NCBI GenBank assembly: GCA_949752735.1
Contig: OX457042.1
Location: forward strand, 61,417,468 to 61,481,467
Source of the DNA: Lumbricus terrestris
Taxonomy: Eukaryota > Annelida > Clitellata > Crassiclitellata > Lumbricidae
Length of the DNA: 64,000 nucleotides
Direction: 5' to 3'
The notes under the pieces are model-generated. The model had not been told where the DNA came from and made no database searches. It saw only the letters and a program-made list of their open reading frames with translations. Within the stretch, counting starts at the first letter, position 1. Every line of letters begins with the position of its first letter. The position numbers were made by a program, and so were the translations under genes. Positions 37,131 through 49,849 of this stretch are shown here, in pieces.

Positions 37131-37699
37131 GCAGCGCATAACAGTTGATGAAATTGAAAGGAGATGGTTTAACCACTGCCGGAGTCTGTAGCTTGAATCG
37201 TGCACATAGTCAGGTCAGCGGTCATCTGGTCGTTTACCAACCTCTCTGTCATTTCGACGGATTATTTCATCATAATGCCGAATTTGTACGGTTATTTCAG
37301 ACAAGTTGGAGTTTGTTTCTTCTAGACTCACGTACTTGACTTTTCGTTAGATTTCTCAAGGATTTTACGCTGGTTAGAAGGTTTTTGTTGCAAGTCGCCT
37401 TGGCCACGTGACTGCATCAGCGACCATCCCTATGATGCACAGGCAGCACAGCCGAGTCATTCCATACGCCGTGCGTTACGCCGCTGCTAGCCGATGTTTA
37501 CATCTCGCCGGAGGACGACTCACGCGGGTCAGTTGAGTGACCTAGAATGTTGTCACCAGCGACACTTCCAACTACTGACCGACAAGCGACGAATGCCTTC
37601 TCCCACACGCATCCTTGCTTGAGCCTCGACGATTAGCCGGACGTCTACCACCTACCATGCAGAGACTCCGATCAACCACGCAATCTACCAGCTGTCTAC
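37131..37699. other. Non-coding DNA, nothing recognised
   Basis: Apart from the possible tail of the Tc1-like relic at its start, no gene, RNA or repeat is supported here. Confidence 0.3.
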
Positions 37700-37905
37700 G
37701 GGAATCCGATGGTTAACTCTACGTGTTTGCGAGGGCTCGCCACTGGTGACTCTTTCAGCTTACTGTGTCCTGTTTTGCAACCTGTTGTTATTTTTCGCTC
37801 GCTATAACTCTTAAGATCATTTCGGAAGGTTAGCGCAGAGACCGCCTCTGAGTAGATATCTTGAAGAGGCGCTATATAAATTCTCAGAATCAATGAATGA
37901 ATGAA
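37700..37905 (+). mobile_element. CR1/L2-like LINE 3' tail fragment
   Basis: It contains the family 3' end ccgcctctgagtagatatct, tgaagaggcgctatataaat and the terminal gaatgaatgaat repeats (about 37845-37905). The upstream part is too decayed to translate. Confidence 0.5.
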
Positions 37906-37929
37906 TATCCATTAACGATGCAGACTCAA

Positions 37930-40900
37930 CATTTTTATGCTAGTCTTAGTCTTTGTTACAAGTCGAATCGACAACTGCTGCTCCTTACTTGCTGGTCTTC
38001 CCCTTGTGGTCCTGGGGCGACTTGATCGCGTCGTGCGCTCGGCTGCTCGCCTTGTTGATCGGCTCCCTAAATTTGCCTCTGTCTCTGCATAGGCCTATAT
38101 GCGCGGGTTCCACGACAACTGGTCTACCGACAACTCGTCTACCGACAACTGGTCTCCAGACAATTCGTCTACGACAACTGGTCTACGACAACTGGTCTAC
38201 GACAACTGGTCTACGACAACTGGTCTACAGACAAAATAATGGTCCACACGCAACTCGCACACGACAAAACGTTCACTGGGAATTTTTTAGTCAATGGCAG
38301 TTGGCGCTGAAAGGGAAGCTGTTTTGATTAAAAGAACTCCTTATTAAGCGAAAATCGACTAATGAAACCCTCAATGAAAAAACAAACCGACGAAATGCAC
38401 GTCTTTTTAACGAAGCAGAAATGATGAAAATAGGCCTAATGCATGTGAATTTTAAAGTGGCTTCACGAAATGATCGCACTGGTAAACACAATTATCATTC
38501 ATCCAGCTTCTATTTCTTAAGCGTTCGATCATTCATCCAGCTTCTATTTTTAAGCGTTCGATCATTCATCCAGCTTCTATTTTTTAGCGTTCTTCTCATT
38601 AATCCAGCTACTATTTCAGATATGCAAATGCACTCATCCAGCTTCCATTTCTTAAGCGTTTTTAATTCATCCAGCTTCTATTTCTTAAGCGTTCTTCTCA
38701 TAAATTCAGCTACTATTTCTGATATATTATAACTTCAACCAGCTTCCATTTCTTTAGCGTTTTTCGTCAATTCCGCTTCTATTTCAGATATATTATACCT
38801 TCATACAGCTTCCATTCTTAAGCGTTTTTAATTCATCCAGCTTCTCTTTCTTAAGCGTTCTTCTCATAAATTCAGCTACTAAGTTCAAAACACATATGTT
38901 GGTCGCAAACAAGCATTATTGATGAAAGGAATTCTCGCAAAATAAATGTCAGATTCATACAGACTCATTGTAACCTAAATGGAAGCTGGATTGATGAAAA
39001 TGTTCTTGCTTTAAATTGGAACTGGATTTATGAAAATGTTCTAACTCATATTGGACATGGATTGACGAAAAATAATTATTGTTTTTAAAACATAAGATGG
39101 AGTGATAAAGAAATTATTTCAATTAGAAGCTGGATTGATGAGACGAAATTTTTCATGAATATAATCTGGATTGTTGAAAAGTAAAAATGCATACTCGAAT
39201 ATTTGAGAAATAAAGCCTGGATAAAGGTCCTTTTACAGGTGAAATACAAGCTGAATTTGTGACCTGAACGCTTCCTAAATGGAAGCTGGATGAAAGGTAT
39301 TTATGGGTGAAATGGAAGTTGGAGGAAGGTTCTCTTAGAGGTGAAATAGAAGCCGGATTAATGAATTAAACGCATAAGAAATGGAAGCTGGATGATGGAC
39401 ATAATAGGTGAAATCGAAGCTGGATTAACGAAGTACACGCTTAGAAAATAAAAGCAGAATAAAGGTGTTTTTGTACTTGACAAAGAAGCTGGTTGATGAA
39501 GATAACACATTAGAAATGGAAGAATGATGAAGGAATGCTATATCTGAAAGAGAACCTGCATTGACGAAAATAATGCGCTAGAAATGGAAGTTGGATTAAC
39601 GAAAAACGCCTGAGTAATGGAAGCTGGAGTAAGGTATTTTTATATCTGAAATGGAAGCTGGATTAAGGTATTTTTATATCTGAAATGGAAGCTGGATTAA
39701 GGTATTTTTATATCTAAAATGGAAGCTGGATTAAGATATTTTTATATCGGAAATGAAAGCTGGATTAAGGCATTTATATATCTGAAATAGAAGCTGGATT
39801 AATGAGAAGAACGCTAAAGAAATGGAAGCTGGATAAGTGTAATTATATACCTGAAATAGAAGCGAAAATTTACGAAAAAGGCTAAAGAAATGGAAGCTAG
39901 ATGAAGGTATAATATATCTGAAATAGGGGCTGGATTAATGAGAAGAACACTAAAGAAAAAAAGTTGGATGAACGAAAAACGCTTAAGAAATGTAAGCTGG
40001 AATAGAGCATTTATAGATCTAAAATTGGAGCTGGATTAATGAGAAGAACGATAAAGAAATAGAAGCTGGATCAAGGTATTATATATCTTAAATAGAAGCT
40101 GGATGAATGATTAAAGGCTTATGAAATGGAAGCTGGATGAATGTATTTATATATCTGAAACGAACGCTTGAGAAATGGAAGCTGGATAAAGGCATTTATA
40201 GATCTAAAATGGGAGCTGGAATAATGAGAAGAACGCTAAAGATATGGAAGCTGGATCAAGGTATTATATATCTGAAATAGAAGCTGGATGAATGAAAAAC
40301 GCTAAAGAAATAGAAGCTGGATGAAGGTAATATATATCTGAAATAGAAGCAGAATTGACGAAAAATGCTTAAGAAATGGAAGCTGGATGAGTGTATTTAT
40401 TAATCTGAAATAGAAGCTGGATGAATGAAAAAACGCTTCAGAAATGGATGCTGGATTAAGTTATTTATAGATCTGAAATAGGAGCTGGCTTTGTTAGAAG
40501 AATGCTAAAGAAATGGAAGCTGGATGAAGGTTTCTTTATTTCTGAAATCGAAGCGGGATGAAGGTTTTATATATAGGTGAAACAGAAACTGGATTTATTC
40601 AGCAGCGCGATCATTTAGTGAAGCCATCATAAACTTTACAAGCATTATTTTTATCAATTCGTTCAATTCGTCGGTCTACTTTTTTGCACCGAGGGTTTCA
40701 TCAATCATTTTTCGCTTTATAAAGAGTTCTTTTAATCAATCCAGCTTCTCTTTGAGCGGCAACAGCCATTGACTAAAGAATTCCCAATGAACGTTTTGTC
40801 GTGTACGAGTTGTGTGTAGACCAGTTGTCTGTAGACCAGTTGTCGTAGACCAGTTGTCGTAGACCAGTTGTCGTAGACCAGTTGTCGTAGACGAATTGTC

Positions 40901-41335
40901 CCGAGACCACTTGTCGTTAGACGAGTTGTCGGTAGACGAGTTGTCGTGACACCATATGCGCGATGTGCTGCACTGGCTGCCTGTGTCCCAGCGGATCTCA
41001 TACCGCATTGCTGCTCTGGTCTCTCGCTGTGTCCTTGGCTGTGCTCCGTCAAACTTGCGTGATCTTTGCTGTCAGTCTCTGACGTTGCAGCGCGTCGTGT
41101 ATTTCGCTATTAGGCTAGGGGTGAGTTTCTGTTAAGCAGCGCCGTGCATTCTCGGTCGTTGGGCCTACTGTCTGGAACGACCTCCCGATTACGCTTCACT
41201 TGTGGTCCAACCGTCTAGGTTCTACAAGTCTCTCAAGTCTCTTTTCTTTGTTCGTGGTTGGGCTGGGAGCGCCTTTGTAGTATTTTGTTGAAGGGGTGCT
41301 GTATAAATGCTCTGAATTAATGAATGAATTACTAT
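37930..41335 (+). mobile_element. CR1/L2-like LINE split by the foldback element
   Basis: The left part (to 38104) reads, with frame breaks, as VFVTSRIDNCCSLLAGLP and VVRSAARLVDRLPKFA. The right part (from 40962) continues MRDVLHWLPVSQRISYRIAA and CVLGCAPSNLRDLC, then RAFSVVGPTVWNDLPITL, and ends with gctctgaattaatgaatgaa. Removing the insertion and one copy of the 8-bp duplication rejoins the family order (SAYMRDVLHWLP), which confirms the insertion boundaries. Confidence 0.8.
38105..40953. mobile_element. Foldback (TU/FB-like) element with tandem-repeat inverted arms, 2849 bp
   Basis: A perfect 8-bp duplication ATATGCGC (38097-38104 and 40954-40961) brackets it. The ends are GGGTTCCACGACAACT (left) and, reverse-complemented, GGTGTCACGACAACT (right). 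The outer arms (about 38115-38230 and 40805-40945) are direct repeats of a 14-bp unit CGACAACTGGTCTA in inverted orientation. An inner arm of about 180 bp is also inverted (ttcactgggaattttttagtc against gactaaagaattcccaatgaa). The interior is filled with imperfect ~35-65-bp repeats built on AATGGAAGCTGGAT: in reverse orientation in 38500-38890, in forward orientation in 38970-40590. There is no coding capacity; frames here are repeat artefacts. The architecture matches foldback transposons such as the sea-urchin TU elements. Confidence 0.85.
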
Positions 41336-41429
41336 AAATAAAGAGAAGATTCTGTGCTTCTGTTTCTGTTTGACCGGGATCCATTTCAACAGCTTTTGGG
41401 CTATTCACTTCAAACCTTCACTACTCTGT

Positions 41430-42030
41430 TGGTGTGGGCACTGGGCATGGGACACCCGGTGGAGGGGTTGGCGAATCTCTTCCACCATGGGGCCAGGCTG
41501 GGCGGGGGCGAAAACCAAAATTTTTAGCTTTAAATTCCCATTCCGTTGCCATTATTTACACAGTTTTTCACCCCAAACGTTGCACTTACAGGGGTCACCT
41601 CTCTCTCCCCCAAGGCACACCTCGTCCCGCAGGAGCCGCGTCGACTCAGGCTATTATTGGGGGGGGGGGACATTTTGCCCGAAAAGGCAAATATCACGAG
41701 AGGCATACCGGTTAGGAGATCGGAGTGTGATGAGGTTGGGTGCGGTCTAATTGGTTGGGGTGGGGAGCGGGCGGCTGAGGAGCCGGCGGTTGGGGCGGGT
41801 TCGACTGGGCCAAAAGCGAAATTTATCGGGCAATGCAGAGCACCTCACTGGGGTTAAGGCAAGGTGGGTCGGCGGGTTAGGGGATCGGTCGGTGAGATAT
41901 GTGGGGATTAAAATATGTGGGGTTGGGGAGTAGGAACGACGATATGGGATAAAGTGACGTGAGGGTGGGGAAGTAAGAAATTGGCCGGGAGCGGAGCGAA
42001 TCCTAAATTTCTCTTGCAACGCCGGGTGAC
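41430..42030. repeat. Degenerate G-rich repeat, inverted copy of 33985-34340 family
   Basis: The right edge cgaatcctaaatttctcttg and caacgccgggtgac is the reverse complement of the start of the 33985 repeat. The body is G-rich (ggttggggtggggagcgggc) and could form G-quadruplexes. Frames across it are not credible genes. Confidence 0.55.
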
Positions 42031-43384
42031 AAAATAATACTGGCTTGAAAGAGACTAAGAAACTGCATTTAGAAACCTACATGTACATAAACAATAATTG
42101 GATATTCTGTCAAAGCAAGGCAGCAAGATTCAGATGTCATTAGCCAGATAGCTGCATAAATATTCGAATAAGTGAAACAGTCGCCTGTTATGAGCTTTCA
42201 CAGAACATAGAACCAAATAAACAGATTCCGATCTACAGGGTTTACCAAAATCAGTAAAACCGTAAACGCTTTTTTGCAAATATCTTGGTCAGAGGTAAGT
42301 ATTTTAAAGTCACACTTTACCGGCCTATAGAAATTTCATATTTACATACAACTTCCAAATGCATCACATTTGAAAGAGAACGAAATTTATATCACAATAA
42401 GTGAGTCATTGTTCTCTTATGAAGGAAAAAAACATAACACAGGAAAAGGTAACAATAAACATTTTTATCAGGTCACATATCAAATAATAGTCATCAAGTA
42501 ATCTTGATATTGCTTCACAAGATGTGTTTAATGTGGCCACCACCAGAGTCCACACTTGTTCTGAGGCCCAATGTAAAGTTCTCGATAACCCTTATGATGT
42601 TTTCCAGAGGTAAATCTTTCCATAACAACACCTACTCGACCATCAATTTTCTTATTGCTCTTGGTTTTAACCGCACATTGTGGTATTTCAACAGCGTTGC
42701 TTTCCACAATTGATAATCCATCGGGTTCAAATCCAGGAATTTGGGGATCATTGATTCTTCTCAATAAAACCAGTACAATAATATTGACGTTGAGCCGATC
42801 TCCTATCATCATTGGCATATTTCTTAAATCTTAATTTAATTCCTAATTTCTTCACTCTCACTGTTTATTACAGTATGTGCTGATTATGGCTTAGCTTCAA
42901 GACCCTGCACCCTGCTCATAAAGTGTCTGAAAACACATTTTGTCTGTCATTGACACCTTGGTTATCTTAATTGTTCAGGAACTTCAATTTTATTGCTTTA
43001 CTTGCAAAATTAATAATATGAAAATTTTTCATTTGCCAACTTGATAGTTCTCTTGCTAAATGATTTCACAGTGACGTGCAACTACGCTGTTGCATTTATC
43101 TTTTCTAGACAGCAATAGGCCTAATAGGTAAGCTTATAGCAATTACCTGGCAATATAAAGTTCATTCTGATAACAATTATTTTATAGGCTCTATAGGCCT
43201 ACATGTAGGCCTACCTGAATAAAATCGTGTTTTGTTACTTTTTGTTTGCGTTATGTTTTGGATCGTCAAAAAACTCACTACACATAATAGTATATGATAT
43301 TTGATATAAATTTTGTTATGTTTGAAATGTTGTGATAAAATTATTGAGATTTACGTAAATATGAATTACCTTAATCCATAAAAC
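42031..43384. other. Non-coding DNA, possible transposon end at 42233
   Basis: ctacagggtttaccaaaatc at about 42233 resembles Tc1/mariner-type ends. A frame on either strand at 42504-42818 has no family I recognise. Nothing else is supported. Confidence 0.3.
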
Positions 43385-43515
43385 CACTCTCGTTTATTGC
43401 AATGGTTCTAGACGACGAACAATTGAAATGGACTTTGTCAGTGCGCACAATAAGCTACGGAAGCCAATCAATTAAACGGTTTATTAGTTCAGGAGAGACG
43501 AGCAGTGCGTCAGAG
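43385..43515. repeat. Duplicated block, right copy, first part (partner 24145-24290)
   Basis: tctagacgacgaacaattga to gttcaggagagacgagcagt matches the left copy. The match breaks off here and resumes at 48345, so about 4.8 kb of inserted DNA separates the two parts. Confidence 0.75.
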
Positions 43516-43679
43516 GTCATTGCATAATAATAATAACAATAACAATAATAACAATGACAATAATAACAATAATAACAATAACAATTTCTATGGCGCTGTA
43601 ACGCGGCCATGCTGCTACAAGGTCTCCTTGACAACGACAAACACAATTCAGAGACAAGCGATTGACGAACTCTATAGAG
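43516..43679. repeat. (AAT/AAC)n microsatellite
   Basis: Irregular aataac/aacaat repeats at about 43525-43585 lie between the duplicated block and a hAT element. Confidence 0.7.
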
Positions 43680-45212
43680 CAGGGGTCTCAAACACGCGGC
43701 CCGCGGGCCGCATGCGGCCCTTGGACCCGATTACTGCGGCCCGCGACAGCCACCTGGATTTTGGTCTTGTAAGAAAAGAATTCGGTTAAAACCGATTTTG
43801 CAGTTCTTTTGCGATTTGAACCAGAGTCAAACTAGCTTCTACTCCTTTTGCTGTGGACAATGAATATGCAGTGCTCAGCAGATATTGAGAGAAGTTAGTG
43901 GACCTTCAATGGATATCATGCTGCACAAGAAGTAGCTTAATTATAGGCTACAACGAAGTTGTTGTTATTCAGGAATTACGCACATTTCTACCACAAGGCA
44001 AATTCTCAAATCTGCGCCTCACTACAACACGCATGGTGACAATGTTTGGCAGTACCTACTACCTACACAATCATGTGAGCGGTTTTTCATTAATGAAGAA
44101 TCATAAATTTCACAGAAGGGCACGCCTTAGGACTACAGGTTGTCTACATGAGAATATTTATTAGTAGGCCTACGTTGTAAGGGCCTATACACTGATTGGC
44201 AGTACACCCAGACATCATCACATCACCCCCATCCTCAAGTCTCTTCACTGGTTGAAAATCCCAGAGCGAATTCACTACAAAGTTCTCTCCTTAACATACA
44301 ACTCCTTACAATGCTCCCAGCCCAGATATCTTCGCGAACTGTTCACCATCCAGCCTACCCGTTCTACCCGATCATCCGCCTGCCTTACACTCTCTCGACC
44401 GCCGGTCACAAGTCATCTCAAGTTCTCCAACCGAGCCATATCCAACTCAGCACCATGCCTTTGGAATGATCTGCCTGCTGAGTTCCGATCCTTTTCAGTT
44501 CATCCTCCATCATTACTAATCACACACCATCACCTTCCTCAGGCTCCTCTATCCATCACACCTCGGGCCTTTCACTCGAAACTAAAGACACTCCTGTTCA
44601 AGAACTCTTATCCTGTTTTATCTGATCCCCCACCCTCCAGTTCCCGGCACAGACGACACCCACCTTAGTAGTTGTTCCACACCTCTGATCCTACGGTACC
44701 TCGACCCGGACCACCATGGACTACTCTTACGGACAACCCTTTTGACTCAACGCATTTGATCCTGATCCTATGGTAACTCGACCCTGACCACCACGGACTA
44801 CTCTCACGGACAACCCTTCTAACTCAACGCAGCGCTCGTGAATAAGCCGGTGCCCCGCGCTTGGCTTTCCAGTGGCGCTTTAGAAATTAGGAGATTACGA
44901 TTACGATTACGATTGTTCGCACCTCAGAAGATAAAACCAAACATTAATGCTCTCGTAGTTGAGAAACGTCAGATGAGTAGCGCTAATCACACTTGTGCAA
45001 TTATTATGCCTATAGGCCTACCTCTGAGACTATACATGTACTTATTATAATACATTGGTATACGTAAAGGCCTACTCTTACTAGGCTAAAATGTGCTTTC
45101 GATGCACTTCGTATCATAGCGGCTCTGGTATCTATAGCCCAATAATTATAGTTACAATGAAAATGCAATATTATGTAAATTTTACATAATTATATCATGA
45201 TTGTATATGCTG

Positions 45213-45244
<32 letters not shown>

Positions 45245-45361
45245 GGCTAATTTCTATATAACTAGTTTCACGTGCAGGACATTATTTGTATGTTGCGGTC
45301 CGTCAGCCCTTGTAAATAACCAAATTCGACCCACATGCCTTAATTGAGTTTGAGACCACTG
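43680..45361 (+). mobile_element. hAT element relic with transposase C-terminal domain
   Basis: A perfect 8-bp duplication CTATAGAG (43672-43679 and 45362-45369) brackets it. The ends are CAGGGGTCTCAAACACGCGG and, reverse-complemented, CAGTGGTCTCAAACTCAATT, a well-known hAT terminus style with GC-rich ggcccgcgggcc just inside. The frame near 44030-44160 reads RMVTMFGSTYYLHNHVSGFS, LMKNHKFHRRARLRTT, corresponding to the hAT dimerisation domain (FGSTYxCExxFSxMKxxKxxxRxRL). The DDE region is missing. A LINE is inserted at 44190. Confidence 0.8.
44190..44912 (+). mobile_element. 5'-truncated LINE with (ATTACG)n tail nested in the hAT element
   Basis: The frame 44190-44668 encodes SLHWLKIPERIHYKVLSLTY, QPRYLRELFTIQPT, SNSAPCLWNDLPAEF, a pol C-terminus of the CR1/L2/Rex1 type. 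The 3' end is gaataagccggtgcc, then ctttagaaattaggag and a gattacgattacgatt tail at about 44892-44912. Relatives are at 61310-61640 (minus) and, as tails, inside the two hAT-like copies at 32100 and 36550. Confidence 0.8.
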
Positions 45362-45370
45362 CTATAGAGA

Positions 45371-48321
45371 CATAATTACGTAACGCTCGAAAAATTAATG
45401 ACCGTTTTTGACCCATCCATGGCACCCATCCTGTAACGCTTCGTAACGTTTCCTACGACACACCCACCCTCCCCATCGTTACGTAACGATTGCTACGAAA
45501 AATCAGTTGAGATTTAGGTGTATTATTGGCTTATGTGAGCACGCAATTAGGCCTATAGGGTCTAATTCATATTTTCATAGGGAATTTAATGTTGCAGGCT
45601 TATAATCATAGGGAATTTAATGTAGTAAGCTTATAAGTGTACATGTGAATCATAGGGGCCTAATTTGACAGTAGGCCTAGACAAGGCTTAAAATATACCG
45701 GTACACAATGTTTTCTTTATATAATGATTGACAGTCATGCGTGAACTCCAATTTTCTTATATTTTACCGCATGAATAAAATTTTACACTGCTGAAAAGTT
45801 TCATGGAGTATGGCTCATTAACAATTAATCAAAATTATGATGAGCCGTTTATTTCCTTAGTGCATGTTGCAACCATCCCCATTCATTTATTTCAATAAGC
45901 CGCTTACATTGTTGGCCTGCCCGTCGCAGTTAGAGCGTATTGTATTAAAATATTACAGGCCATAGGCTATGCTGCTATGCATTCTATATATTGGTAAACT
46001 GATTGAATTATATTAAGCCATGTTACATACTCTAATCAATTGACCTTTGTTGACCTATTTTTAACCTCTAAACTATCCGCGATGATGAGAAATTGTTGGT
46101 GAAAACTGATTGCGGTTCTGTTAGTAAAGAAGCAATGATCGGCATAGAAAAAGAAGTCACTGTCAACGTCCCAAATTTAATTGTTCAACATTGTTGGGAT
46201 ATATTCCGAAAGTAAATCTGCTTATGAGGAAATTATGACACCGACTTATCCCGGATGTAACCAAAATCAATTGCTGACTATTTGCTGATGGTTGGTGTCA
46301 TGTATTATTGTTTATTGTGGAAGCAAGTGAACTTGTTGTATCTACCAACGTGCCACGAAGTTTAATATGAACTTCCTTTCAATGGTGTGCTATGCCTGCT
46401 CTGCTGAAGAGTGACCTTCGAAATTTAAATTGCGAAATCAAGGTTCATCAGTGAACACCAGAGGCTTCGAGTTTAGACAGCTTCAATGAAACTGCTATAA
46501 ACTCATGATGAAATGTCTTCGGTTAAACTTTCCAAGCAAGTGGCATTTACATTTTACAATCTCGATGAAACCGTAGGCTAGTAACCACTGTTCAACGGAT
46601 TTTAAAAGTTCTGACAAACAGAAGCATAAAGCAGATTGGTGTGTTGACATCCGGTGAAAGAAAACAATTATTGCAGACTTTGAGGTTTGCAATGGATGTT
46701 TGTATACAATTCTGTGACTCCATTGTTTTTTTTTATGCAAGTTAACTTCATGAAACATATTTCTATAAGAGATGTTCTGATTGGCCATATCGGTGCCAAT
46801 CCCGCGGATGGATGACAAAAACAAGCCTATTCAACTGTAGGCTATGAAACAATTTCTTGGGCATTTAATATATGACAAATAAAGTCTACAATCTTTTGGT
46901 GGATGGACAACCATAACTCTCACACTGGAATCGATTCTATAGATTCCTGAAAAACAACTCCGAAGGCTTGGAATAATCTTACATTTTAAATTAAATATTG
47001 AGCATCATTAGCCCAATTAGGTTGAAGTAGCCTGTCCAACTCTATCGGTTATAGGCCATTGGAGAGGTTCCCTATCATTTGGTCGCAAGTCATTTCGTCG
47101 TAATCAATTCGTCGCAATTTATATCGTCGTAAATTAAATCGTCGCTGTCTAATTCGTCGCATTCAAATCGTCGTGTTCATTCCGTCGTTTTTCATATCGT
47201 CGTTAAAAAAATTTTCTCGCAGTTTATTTAGTGTAGGCCTAATTATAGTACAATACAATTTCTCATCGTGCAAAGCTAATTTAAAAACTGACATTATAAT
47301 AAATTGACGACTACATAGCTTAGTAAAAAAAAGGCTAAAAATTAAAAGCACATTGTGGCGATAACTAGTGTCGCCCACTTCCTTTATTCAGAGTTGGGAC
47401 TGGCATTTACTGGGCGTACTGCTCAATTGGTCTACGTGAGTAACGTGACAGCAGACTTGGAGTCGACGTATATAAACCCATGAATTATACTAGGCGTACC
47501 TTGGATTTTTTGGTTTATATACGTCGACTCCAAGTCTGCTGTCACGTAGACCAATTGAGGAATAACGACCAATACGACTTCGCGACCAATTAATCTACGA
47601 CGAAATGATCTGCGACCAATACGACTAAATGAATGCGACCAGTTGATTGCGACGATATTGACGGCGACCAATTAATTCGCGACCAATTAATTAACGACCA
47701 TATGACTGCGACGAAATGATCTGCGACAAAATGATCTGCGACGAAATGGATGGTCACCATTGGAGAATATTTATCAGACTTTTCGCATGACGATGACTAT
47801 GGCGAAAACAGTTTTTCTATCTTTTTTATGCTCTCGATCGATACTCTGAAATTTTTGAATTTGTTTAATTATTACATTCTTATAATCTAGATGCATAGCC
47901 AGGCCTCAGTTGACTCCACGGCTACGCAGCCTTATTTGAATATTTAGACTATCTTCAATACTGTTGCAACCTTCCCCGAGGGTCGTTGCAACCAACACCG
48001 GCCCGGGGCTGGTTGCAACATTTCGGAGCCCTCTGTTCAGTTAGTTATTGTGGCTATTATGCTTGGCCACTGAGATCGTCACTATAGCTTGTTTTGGTGT
48101 TGAGATGTAAAGGATTCATATGGGCTAAACTGTTTGCAGATAGCTCTAAAGAAAAAAATGTTACACACGAAAATGTGAAAAGTGTTGCAACCAGCCACGG
48201 TCTCCCCTATTCATGAATAAATTTTGTTCAAGGCGTTACGTAACGTTCTGCTACCCCCACCCACCCACATAACGTTTTCAATGACCCCATCCACCTTCCC
48301 TCGAGCGTTACGTAATTATGC
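45371..48321. mobile_element. Possible transposon with TTACGTAACG-rich inverted ends (about 2.95 kb)
   Basis: The left end CATAATTACGTAACGCTCGA (45371-45390) has an exact inverted counterpart near 48302-48321. Both ends continue with further gttacgtaacg and C-rich cccacccacc words (45430-45500 and 48230-48300). No target duplication or transposase was identified; frames inside (for example minus 46824-46495) are unrecognised. A foldback element is nested at 47066. Confidence 0.5.
47066..47758. mobile_element. Foldback element with CGTCG-periodic arms and inner palindrome, 693 bp
   Basis: A perfect 8-bp duplication ATTGGAGA (47058-47065 and 47759-47766) brackets it. The ends start GGTTCCCTATCATTTGGTCG and, reverse-complemented, GGTGACCATCCATTTCGTCG. 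The left arm (47090-47205) has CGTCG every 14-15 nt. The right arm (47560-47750) has the complementary tandem unit CGACGAAATGATCTG (15 bp). In the centre (about 47428-47560) a second inverted repeat has arms with gcagacttggagtcgacgta. The unit resembles that of the 38105 element (CGACAACTGGTCTA). There is no ORF of note. Confidence 0.82.
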
Positions 48322-48344
48322 AATCACTCATAGCCTAATGGGCT

Positions 48345-49489
<1,145 letters not shown>

Positions 49490-49769
49490 TATTTTCATCA
49501 ATCCATCTCCGATTTACTCTACATTTTTACCAATCCACCTTAATAGCCATCAAGCGGTCATCTCATCGCTTCATTTCTATTTCAGCAAGAGTTTCATCAA
49601 TCTGTTTTCGATTAATCACAAGTTCTTTTCATCAAATAGGAATTCCATTTTAGCAAGAATGCAACTAATAAATTTGTAGTGAAAAACACTGAATGTTTTG
49701 AACGTTTTGTTGTTGAACCATTTGTCAATGAACTAATAATATTGTCGGTGAACCAGTTCTCGTGACACC
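49490..49769. mobile_element. Relic of a foldback element right arm
   Basis: It contains decayed inner repeats (atcaatccatctccgattta, ttcatcaatctgttttcg) and then degenerate tandem units (gttgaaccatttgtcaatga, gtcggtgaaccagttctcgt), ending cgtgacacc. That is exactly the terminus of the 38105 element. No left arm was found. Confidence 0.55.
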
Positions 49770-49849
49770 GTTCGCATGTGCATCCTCAAGGAACCAATAT
49801 AAAAAAAACATTTATTAGGCCTACAGAGTATGCATAAATGCGACTTTTC

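Noticed and set aside
38421..41052. Frames within the foldback element
   Set aside because: They consist of translated repeat units (for example LVYDNWSTT, SSFYFLSV) with no domain; the element is non-coding.
42720..42745. tRNA T-loop-like sequence gggttcaaatcc
   Set aside because: No matching acceptor, D or anticodon arms could be drawn around it.
46495..46824. 109-codon minus-strand frame
   Set aside because: No recognisable domain, lies inside a probable transposon, and composition is not convincingly coding.
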